Shown one piece after another: positions 1-5,621 of a DNA stretch of 6,693 nt. The stretch is from contig JBLNBX010000003.1 in the NCBI GenBank assembly GCA_050260275.1, positions 1 through 6,693 of the forward strand, written 5' to 3'. Within the stretch, counting starts at the first letter, position 1. Each line of letters opens with the position of its first letter. Source of the stretch: DATMXS01 sp050260275. GTDB lineage: Bacteria > Acidobacteriota > Terriglobia > Bryobacterales > Bryobacteraceae. The notes under the pieces were generated by a model, which had not been told where the DNA came from, searched no databases, and saw only the letters and a list, made by a program, of their open reading frames with translations. Position numbers and translations under genes: made by a program.

Positions 1-780
1 ATCGCGAGCTGCTCCACGACGGTGACGCTCTCGGCCTCGAGTTCGGCTGCCGCCGGCTTGCGGAACGTCACGGTTTCGGCCAGTGGCGGCCAGGCAACTG
101 CTTCCGCAAGCGTGGCCGTGACTGTTACAGCGGCCGCGGCCCAGCCGGCTCCCGAAACGCCGGCCTCGTCCGGTCTTGCGGCGCGTTGGAAATTTGACGA
201 GGGCTCCGGCACGTTCGCTGCCGACTCGAGCGGGAATCACAACGACGGCATATTGAGGGGCGCCACGACCTGGAACACCTCCGGAGGCAAGACCGCAGTT
301 CAGTTCAGGAACACGGGCGATCACGTTGAGATCAACACCGGCCAGGCATTGTCGTTGACGCGGGAGATTACGGTCTCGTTCTGGATCATGGCGCAGGACG
401 TGGCCAACGTTGACGAGCGCATCATCGCGAAATCGTACTGCTGGGACGTCAAGCTGAACGGATCCAAGCGTATCATCCAGTTCACGGCGGGAGGCAAGTA
501 TGCTCAACTGAACTACTCGCTTCCTGTCGGCTCGTGGAAACACGTTGTCATAACCTACTCATCCGGAACGGTCACGGGCTACGTGGACGGAAAGAAAGTG
601 GCAGTGGCGACGAGCACGTTCGGCCGGTCCGACCAGCTTCCGAATTCCAACTACGGCCTCGTGATCGGCAGCGACGCGTCCCGCACCAACTCTATGAAGG
701 GCATGCTGGACGACGTGCGAATCTACAGCCGCGCGCTGAAGAACTCGGAAGCCGCCGCCCTGTACTCGGCGGGACGTTGA
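1..780 (+). CDS. C-terminal part of an Ig-like + LamG domain extracellular protein (5' partial)
   Basis: The reading frame is open from base 1 to a TGA at 778-780, giving 259 visible residues; the true start lies left of the window, so the GTG at 22 is not a convincing start. Residues about 1-42 look like the last strands of a bacterial Ig-like domain (alternating Thr/Ser/Val, with NVTVSASGGQ). A Pro/Ala linker at about 43-57 follows. Residues about 58-250 form a LamG/concanavalin A-like jellyroll. Its hallmarks are RWKFDEGSG with DSSGNHNDG near the start, ITVSFWI, SWKHVVITY, GYVDGKKV and the closing LDDVRIYSRAL. Such domains usually bind carbohydrate or protein outside the cell, but ligand and function cannot be read here. 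There is no C-terminal anchor: the protein ends LYSAGR with no LPXTG, PEP-CTERM or transmembrane helix. It converges on the polysaccharide genes and is probably transcribed separately. Domain identity is confident; role is unknown. Confidence 0.9.
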   Translation: MASCSTTVTLSASSSAAAGLRNVTVSASGGQATASASVAVTVTAAAAQPAPETPASSGLAARWKFDEGSGTFAADSSGNHNDGILRGATTWNTSGGKTAVQFRNTGDHVEINTGQALSLTREITVSFWIMAQDVANVDERIIAKSYCWDVKLNGSKRIIQFTAGGKYAQLNYSLPVGSWKHVVITYSSGTVTGYVDGKKVAVATSTFGRSDQLPNSNYGLVIGSDASRTNSMKGMLDDVRIYSRALKNSEAAALYSAGR

Positions 781-798
781 CAGATCACTCTCTCTCAT

Positions 799-825
799 GG
801 CCTGCCGCCGCCAAGGCGGCAGGCC
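799..825. terminator. Convergent GC-rich hairpin, probable bidirectional terminator
   Basis: The arms 799-809 (GGCCTGCCGCC) and 815-825 (GGCGGCAGGCC) are perfectly complementary: an 11-bp stem with a 5-nt loop at 810-814. It fills most of the 46-nt gap between two convergent stop codons, starting 18 nt after the plus-strand TGA and 1 nt after the minus-strand TAA. Neither side has a U-run (CTTAT on the plus side, ATGAGAGAG on the minus side), so it is not a textbook intrinsic terminator. It may work as a Rho-assisted or U-less stop, or only as a 3'-end stabilising hairpin. The structure is seen directly; its function is inferred from position. Confidence 0.65.
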
Positions 826-826
826 C

Positions 827-1789
827 TTATGCCGCTGCTGCGGCTGTCCGGGGCCGGAGCAGGCGGGGAGGCCTCCAGCCGCGAGAACCCAGGGCAACCT
901 TCAGCCGCATCAATCCCTTAGAGTTCTCCTGGTAGAGCGGGATCCTGGGCAGCAACCACGGATTTGCGCCATCGACCCTGCCGGGCAACATAGCCGCAGC
1001 CGAATCGTAGTAGAGCCGGGCGGTTCGGATGGCGCGCTCCCCGATGCTCTCCATCCCCCCGAATGGATACGCAAGATGGCGGCACGGGCGGCCGGAGTGG
1101 GCGGCAATGATATCGCGGCTCTGCTTCATTTCGGCGGCCAGTTCATCGTCCGTGAGTGCCGACATGGCGGTGTGCGACATGCCGTGGCTCTCAAAACAGA
1201 TGAGACCGCTCCGGCTCAACGATCTAACCTCTTCCCAGCTCACGGCATCCGCAGGCTTCAGCAGCGCCGCATCTACGTTGTGGTCACGGATCACCGTCTC
1301 GACAAGGCGCATGGTCAGCGGCATATACGCGTCCGGCCTCGCCGTCCGCCAGAGCCGGTGTAAAGCGGCCGAGAGTCCGGCCAGGTCTGACACGCCGAGG
1401 GCCGGTTCCAGCCGCGCGAAGAAGTCCGGCGGGTAAGATCGCAGGTACGGCTCGACCTTGCGCCACCACTGGAACTGCATCCCCCCGTTCCCCCCGACGT
1501 AATCAACGGGAAGGTAGAACGTGGCAGGCCAGGCGCGGCGGAGCAGAACGCCGGCGAGGCCCCGCACGTTCTCGCCGACGCCATCATCGACTGTGATCGC
1601 AAACAAGCCTCTGGTGCTTGCTCCGCGGGAGGCACGTTCGACCAGTTCGGAGAGATGAACGGGCCGCCGCGCGCCCAGCGAGTCGATGGCTTCTGAAAAG
1701 CGCTCCGGCGTGATCTCGTGGAAAGCGAGCACGAATCCGCCCGGGCGCACGGTTTCCATGAACCGTACACGGCGGCTGAGGTCACCCAT
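827..1789 (-). CDS. Polysaccharide deacetylase, NodB-homology (CE4-like)
   Basis: This 320-residue protein has a NodB-like fold. The early FVLAFHEI (19-26) matches the first strand of this family. Motif 1 is ITVDDG (65-70), with the Asp pair D68/D69 where the family usually has TFDDG. Motif 2 is SHGMSH (201-206), with metal-ligand histidines H202 and H206 in HxxxH spacing. Motif 3 is LAYPFGG (239-245), the YPxG variant. A roughly 100-residue stretch between motifs 1 and 2, including QFQWWRKVEPYLR (105-117), is typical of the polysaccharide-locus branch. The late LHS-type histidine motif is not recognisable; NPWLLPRIPL sits there instead. No signal peptide or transmembrane helix is obvious, so it may act on a cytoplasmic lipid-linked or nucleotide-sugar intermediate. 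The ATG at 1789 is chosen because an AAAGGAGAG Shine-Dalgarno lies 8 nt upstream; the longer TTG start at 1807 would include that site. It overlaps the dehydratase stop by 8 nt. Substrate (N-acetyl or O-acetyl sugar) is unknown. Confidence 0.88.
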   Translation of the reverse strand: MGDLSRRVRFMETVRPGGFVLAFHEITPERFSEAIDSLGARRPVHLSELVERASRGASTRGLFAITVDDGVGENVRGLAGVLLRRAWPATFYLPVDYVGGNGGMQFQWWRKVEPYLRSYPPDFFARLEPALGVSDLAGLSAALHRLWRTARPDAYMPLTMRLVETVIRDHNVDAALLKPADAVSWEEVRSLSRSGLICFESHGMSHTAMSALTDDELAAEMKQSRDIIAAHSGRPCRHLAYPFGGMESIGERAIRTARLYYDSAAAMLPGRVDGANPWLLPRIPLYQENSKGLMRLKVALGSRGWRPPRLLRPRTAAAAA

Positions 1790-3704
1790 GCATGGCTCTC
1801 CTTTCAAGCCCGCTGGAAAACTGCGCTGCGGCGGCAGACCTGCGGGCGCTCACACCTGCGAGCTTTGCGGCGGCGTACGTATCGTACTCGGGCACCAACG
1901 CTGCAAGGTGCGCCTTCGCGACGTGCGCCCGGCGCTCGGCCACGATTTGCCTTAGTTCATCGATCCACCGCGCGACCTCGAATGCCCGGGGCGCCTGCGT
2001 GCGAAACACCCGTATTTTGTCGTTGGTGGTGGGCAGGACGTCCTCATCGTTCAGCTTCAACTCCTCAAAGAGCTTCTCGCCCGGACGCGCGCCCGTGAAG
2101 CGAATCTCGATATCCTCGTCCGGCTGCAACCCCGCGAGCCGGATCATGTTGCGCGCCAGTTCGACAATGCTGACCGGTTCGCCCATGTCGAGCACGAAGA
2201 CCTCTGAGCCCTTCCCGATGGTGGAGGCCTCGAGAACCAGTTGGACTGCCTCCGGAATGCTCATGAAGTACCGCCGCATCTCGGGATGTGTGACCGTCAC
2301 CGGTCCGCCGGCCGCGATCTGGCGCTGGAAGATCTGAACGACGCTTCCGGCGCTCGCGAGCACGTTCCCGAAACGTACCGACACGTACGTCGTCACGTTC
2401 GGGGCGCCGTCGAGCGGCATAGCGGAGACTATGATCTCGGCGGCGCGCTTCGTCGCGCCCATGACGCTCGCCGGATTCACCGCCTTGTCGGTCGAGATAA
2501 GCACGAACTTGCGCACTCCGTACCGGTGAGCGGCGCGCGCTACGTTGTAGGTGCCGAGCACGTTGTTTTCCACCGCTTCGATGACATGCGTTTCCATCAG
2601 CGGCACGTGCTTATAGGCGGCCGCATGAAATATCACATCGACCTCGTTTGACTCCACGGCCTCATCGACGCGGTCCGGCCTCCTGATGTCTCCTATCTCC
2701 TGAACGATCTCGACGTAGGGGAACCGCCGCCGGATGTCCATGGCAAGCATGAACATCTCGCTCTCCGCCTGGTCGAATATCACGAGTTTCCGCGCGTTAA
2801 AACGCGCCACCTGCCTGCACACCTCGGACCCGATCGACCCGCAGCCGCCGGTTACCATAACCGCTTTTCCGGAGATCGAGGCTTTCACCCGCGCTTCATC
2901 GATCGAGACGGGCGCGCGTCCGAGAAGGTCGTTAACGGAGACGTCGCGAAGCTGCCGGCTCAGCACCCGGCCTTCCAACAACTCGCCCAGGCCCGGAACG
3001 GTCCTGAAGGGAACGCCGGCCGCCCGGCAGTTTGCGATAGCTGCGCGCATCTCGCGGCCGCTTGCGGATGGCATGGCGATGATGATCTCGGAGATGCAGC
3101 CGCCGGCGCGGCTATACCGCGCGACGACGCGGGCCGCGTCGCGGCCACTTCCGACAACTGGAAGGCCGAGCACGGAGCCGCCGCGCTTCCGCGGATCGTC
3201 GTCAAGGAAACCCACTACGCGCATGCCCAGTTTCGGATTTGAGCGGATCTCGCGCGCCAGGGTTTCTCCCGCCGCGCCGCAGCCGTAGATGAGGATCGTC
3301 TTGTCAGCTCCGCCCGGGCTGGCCGGACGGACCGCCTCCCTGTAGATCCGGGCGATGAACCCGACACCGCCGACCGCCAGAAAACAGAGCAAGCAGTCGA
3401 TAATCCAGATCGAAGGAGCAAGCGCGAGGCTGGTCAAAAGAGTGGCCGCGGCGAACGCCGCCACGGACGCGAGCAGGCTAGCGCACACGATGCGGAGCAG
3501 ATCCAGTATGCTCGCGGAGCGCCATGAGATGCGATCGACTCTCATGGCGTGAAAGACCGCGGTCTTAGCCGAGACAACGACCCAGAGCCCCGCTCCAAGT
3601 ACTTCCGGAAACGGGGAGACGACCGTGAAATCCGTCTTCACGAGAACAGCCAGCGGCAGCGAGACGGACGCCACCGCGACGAGTAACAGCAGATTGAGTA
3701 GCAT
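1782..3704 (-). CDS. Membrane-anchored UDP-GlcNAc 4,6-dehydratase-type enzyme (WbpM/PglF/CapD family)
   Basis: This 640-residue protein has the full architecture of the large membrane dehydratases. About four hydrophobic segments lie at 1-22, 34-52, 68-92 and 97-117. A first Rossmann-like domain follows, with GCGAAGE at 141-147 and GFLDDDPRKRG at 165-175. The catalytic SDR domain starts with the nucleotide-binding GGCGSIGSE (286-294) and also shows HAAAYKHVP (360-368), STDKA (404-408), MGATKR (415-420) and RPGEKLFEEL (540-549). M415 replaces the usual SDR Tyr, with K419 four residues on; D406 lies nine residues before M415. This SMK-type active site is typical of PglF/WbpM enzymes. The expected reaction is NAD-dependent conversion of UDP-GlcNAc to UDP-4-keto-6-deoxy-GlcNAc at the inner membrane. 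The ATG at 3704 has no clear Shine-Dalgarno, and the frame stays open upstream to the aminotransferase TAG. Family assignment is firm; the exact sugar is inferred from the neighbouring aminotransferase. A Lys/Arg/Ala-rich tail of about 60 residues follows the fold. Confidence 0.95.
   Translation of the reverse strand: MLLNLLLLVAVASVSLPLAVLVKTDFTVVSPFPEVLGAGLWVVVSAKTAVFHAMRVDRISWRSASILDLLRIVCASLLASVAAFAAATLLTSLALAPSIWIIDCLLCFLAVGGVGFIARIYREAVRPASPGGADKTILIYGCGAAGETLAREIRSNPKLGMRVVGFLDDDPRKRGGSVLGLPVVGSGRDAARVVARYSRAGGCISEIIIAMPSASGREMRAAIANCRAAGVPFRTVPGLGELLEGRVLSRQLRDVSVNDLLGRAPVSIDEARVKASISGKAVMVTGGCGSIGSEVCRQVARFNARKLVIFDQAESEMFMLAMDIRRRFPYVEIVQEIGDIRRPDRVDEAVESNEVDVIFHAAAYKHVPLMETHVIEAVENNVLGTYNVARAAHRYGVRKFVLISTDKAVNPASVMGATKRAAEIIVSAMPLDGAPNVTTYVSVRFGNVLASAGSVVQIFQRQIAAGGPVTVTHPEMRRYFMSIPEAVQLVLEASTIGKGSEVFVLDMGEPVSIVELARNMIRLAGLQPDEDIEIRFTGARPGEKLFEELKLNDEDVLPTTNDKIRVFRTQAPRAFEVARWIDELRQIVAERRAHVAKAHLAALVPEYDTYAAAKLAGVSARRSAAAAQFSSGLERRAMHG
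1796..1804 (-). promoter_or_regulatory. Shine-Dalgarno site setting the deacetylase start
   Basis: The minus strand reads AAAGGAGAG here. From GGAG there are 8 nt to the ATG at 1789, and only 4 nt to another ATG at 1793, which is out of the deacetylase frame and is an internal Met codon of the dehydratase. The spacing picks 1789 as the start. The site lies inside the last codons of the dehydratase, so ribosomes finishing that gene could re-initiate here. Confidence 0.75.
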
Positions 3705-3740
3705 TGCGAGTGCTCGAGTGCGGAATCTGAAAATGAACGA

Positions 3741-4949
3741 CTAGATGGTGGTCGCGATGACGGTTCTGCCGGAAGCCGCCTGCACTATGCCGCGCACGGA
3801 ATCAGCTATGTACTCGATCTGCTGCTCCGTCAGCCCCGGGTATAGCGGCAGTGAAACGACGCGCGGGTACAGGGCTACAGTTTCCGGACAACGATCGCGC
3901 TCATGCGACAGTCTTGAACGGTAGTAGCTGTGGTCGAAGATGGGTATGAAGTGCACGCTGGCGCCGATGCCTCGGTTGTGCAGCTCATCGATAAACTCGG
4001 CGCGGTTGATACGCAGGCGGTCGGTTCTCAGTCTGAGGACATAGAGATGCCATGCGTGCGTCGCCCCGGGCGATTCGGGCGGCGTCTCAAGCTCGTCGAG
4101 ATCGCGGAAGCGGGACGTGTAGTAGGACGCGATCGCCTTCCGCGCCTCGAGGAACTGGTCCTGCTTGCGCAACTGCTCGAGGCCGATAGCCGATTGGATA
4201 TCGGTCAGGTTGTACTTGAACCCGCACTCGACGACGTCGTAGTGCCACTTCCCGTGCTCCGCGTACCTGTTCCAGGCATCCTTGCTGATGCCGTGCAGCG
4301 CCAGGATGCGCATGCGGTCCATCAGTTCGGGATCGTGGCAGGTGACCATGCCGCCTTCGCCGGTGGTCATATTCTTGGTTGCATAAAAGCTGAAGGCGAC
4401 GGCGTCGCTGTGCATGCCGCGCGCGGGATCGCCCGCGCCGATCGGGTTGCCGGCATAGCGCGCGCCCGTCGCGTGCGCGGCATCTTCAATAACCCTCAAC
4501 CCGTGCGAACGGGCGATGCTCCAGATGGCGTGCATATCACAGGGCAGGCCGGCGTAGTGGACGGGTATGATGGCGCGCGTCCGTGGTGTGATGCGGTCGC
4601 GAATCGCCTGCGGTGAAATGTTGCCGTCAGGGCCGATGTCGGCCAGAACAGGCGTCGCGCCGGTGTGGAGAATGCAGTTGACGGTAGCGCAGAACGTCAT
4701 CGGCGTCGTGATAACCTCGTCGCCCGGGCCGATCCGCATCGCCTCGAGAGCCAGGTGGAGAGCGGCGGTGCAGGAGTTGACGGCGAGGGCGTGGGGAGCG
4801 CCGGCGTACTCGCGGAAAGCGGCTTCGAAAGCCGCAGTTTTCGGGCCGGTGGTCAGCCATCCCGAGCGCAGTGTGTCGGCGACCGCTGCGATCTCGGCGC
4901 CATCGATCGACGGCACGTGGAAGGGTATGAATTGGCGTGGTCTGGTCAA
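3741..4949 (-). CDS. DegT/DnrJ/EryC1/StrS-family PLP sugar aminotransferase
   Basis: This 402-residue enzyme has the normal length and motif order for the family. The N-terminus carries IPFHVPSIDGAEI (8-20) and GWLTTGP (30-36). NSCTAALHLAL (58-68) binds the PLP phosphate, EDAAHATGA (155-163) supplies the Asp facing the pyridine nitrogen, and SFYATKNMTTGEGG (187-200) holds the Schiff-base lysine K192. Later YNLTDIQSAIGL (246-257) and SLPLYPGL (366-373) are also standard. With the adjacent dehydratase, the likely reaction is PLP- and glutamate-dependent transamination of UDP-4-keto-6-deoxy-HexNAc to a UDP-4-amino-4,6-dideoxy sugar in the cytoplasm, as for PglE; other keto-sugars cannot be excluded. 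The start is a TTG at 4949, because no Met codon occurs before residue 71, the family N-terminus begins here, and an AGGAG lies 7 nt upstream. This TTG overlaps the preceding gene's TGA (TTGA), suggesting translational coupling. Confidence 0.94.
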   Translation of the reverse strand: MTRPRQFIPFHVPSIDGAEIAAVADTLRSGWLTTGPKTAAFEAAFREYAGAPHALAVNSCTAALHLALEAMRIGPGDEVITTPMTFCATVNCILHTGATPVLADIGPDGNISPQAIRDRITPRTRAIIPVHYAGLPCDMHAIWSIARSHGLRVIEDAAHATGARYAGNPIGAGDPARGMHSDAVAFSFYATKNMTTGEGGMVTCHDPELMDRMRILALHGISKDAWNRYAEHGKWHYDVVECGFKYNLTDIQSAIGLEQLRKQDQFLEARKAIASYYTSRFRDLDELETPPESPGATHAWHLYVLRLRTDRLRINRAEFIDELHNRGIGASVHFIPIFDHSYYRSRLSHERDRCPETVALYPRVVSLPLYPGLTEQQIEYIADSVRGIVQAASGRTVIATTI

Positions 4950-5611
4950 TCCTGTGCTCCTGCAATCAGCTTCAGAATGCGTGTCTGATCGAGACCGGAC
5001 GGAAGCAGGCTGTACCTGATGGTCAGCATGACCAGGCGGCAGTCGGCCGCCAGGGTTCTCCGGCTCATATAAGCCGCGCTGAGGCGCAATTTGCGCGGCA
5101 GTATCTCCTCGCGATAGGCGCGGTCCGGGTCGGCGAATTGCGCAAGCACCTCCTGTTCGCTCCGGTAGATAAGCGTCGCGACGTCGCTCAACCCGGGCTT
5201 CTCCGACAGCACAGCCTGCCAGAGCGGATCGCTTGCATCCACCATCGAAGGCACCTCAGGCCGCGCGCCTATGAATTGCATGTCACCCTTGAGCACGTTC
5301 CAGAGCTGCGGCAGCTCGTCGATTTTGTACTTTCTGAGGAACGCGCCCACGCGGGTGATTCGCGGATCTTCGCCCGCCGTGATTTCGGGACCCGCAGCGC
5401 CGGCGCGCATCGATCGCAGTTTCAACAGAGTGAAAGGTTTTCCACCGCGGCCGACTCGCACCTGCCGGAATAGCACCGGAAAGCCGCTTTCTATGGCGAG
5501 ACATGCGGCTGCGACGGCCAGTATGGGCAGCACGGCGGCAAGCGCCGCGGCGGCGAGTAGAGATTCGGCGAGTTCGCGAGCGCGCCGCATCCGGCGCGAG
5601 TTGTTTTTCAT
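4946..5611 (-). CDS. PglC-like monotopic phosphoglycosyl transferase (bacterial sugar transferase)
   Basis: This 221-residue protein has the size of the minimal PglC-type enzymes, without the long multi-pass N-terminus of WbaP/WcaJ. A basic N-terminus (MKNNSRRMRRAR) leads into one hydrophobic segment at about 14-40 with a Pro at 29, consistent with the re-entrant membrane helix of this fold. Then come VLFRQVRVGRGGKPF (46-60), LLKLRSM (62-68) and the catalytic block KIDELPQLWNVLKGD (96-110), in which D98-E99 is the family's Asp-Glu dyad, followed by IGARPEVP (114-121). It should transfer a sugar-1-phosphate from a UDP-sugar to polyprenyl phosphate on the cytoplasmic face, the committed step of glycan assembly. 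The ATG at 5611 is preferred: it lies 10 nt after the glycosyltransferase stop, and the protein then matches the family N-terminus. An in-frame GTG at 5707 would add 32 atypical residues overlapping the upstream gene. No good Shine-Dalgarno precedes 5611. Substrate is inferred to be the amino-sugar made by the next two genes. Confidence 0.93.
   Translation of the reverse strand: MKNNSRRMRRARELAESLLAAAALAAVLPILAVAAACLAIESGFPVLFRQVRVGRGGKPFTLLKLRSMRAGAAGPEITAGEDPRITRVGAFLRKYKIDELPQLWNVLKGDMQFIGARPEVPSMVDASDPLWQAVLSEKPGLSDVATLIYRSEQEVLAQFADPDRAYREEILPRKLRLSAAYMSRRTLAADCRLVMLTIRYSLLPSGLDQTRILKLIAGAQD
4957..4961 (-). promoter_or_regulatory. Shine-Dalgarno AGGAG for the TTG-started aminotransferase
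   Basis: The minus strand reads AGGAG here, then a 7-nt spacer and the TTG at 4949. The site lies in the codons for Gly-Ala near the end of the phosphoglycosyl transferase (IAGAQD stop). Good complementarity and spacing support the TTG as a genuine start. Confidence 0.7.
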
Positions 5612-5621
5612 GTGAAGTGAG

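Noticed and set aside
700..780. Possible PEP-CTERM or LPXTG sorting signal at the end of the LamG protein
   Set aside because: The protein ends directly after the jellyroll (LYSAGR) with no hydrophobic segment, basic tail or sorting motif.
827..1363. Other-frame readings over the deacetylase region (797-1363 plus strand, 910-1107 and 1315-1785 minus strand) as extra genes
   Set aside because: The NodB-type motifs lie only in the 827-1789 minus frame. The alternatives show no motifs and overlap it entirely.
1792..2337. Plus-strand open frame of 181 codons opposite the dehydratase; similar long antisense frames at 1029-1436, 2734-3288, 3930-4616 and 4937-5473
   Set aside because: They lie wholly opposite genes with clear family motifs, have low-complexity Arg/Ala/Ser/Pro-rich translations without any recognisable domain, and are expected by-products of G+C-rich codon use.
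3707..3721. Short direct repeat CGAGTGC (3707-3713 and 3715-3721) and CTCGAG palindrome in the gap before the dehydratase
   Set aside because: It is too short and isolated to distinguish from chance; no operator or promoter elements accompany it.
3741..4949. Assignment as PseC with a PseB-type dehydratase (pseudaminic acid pathway)
   Set aside because: The partner dehydratase is the long membrane-anchored two-domain type of WbpM/PglF, not the short soluble PseB type, and no pseudaminic acid synthase or other Pse gene is in view.
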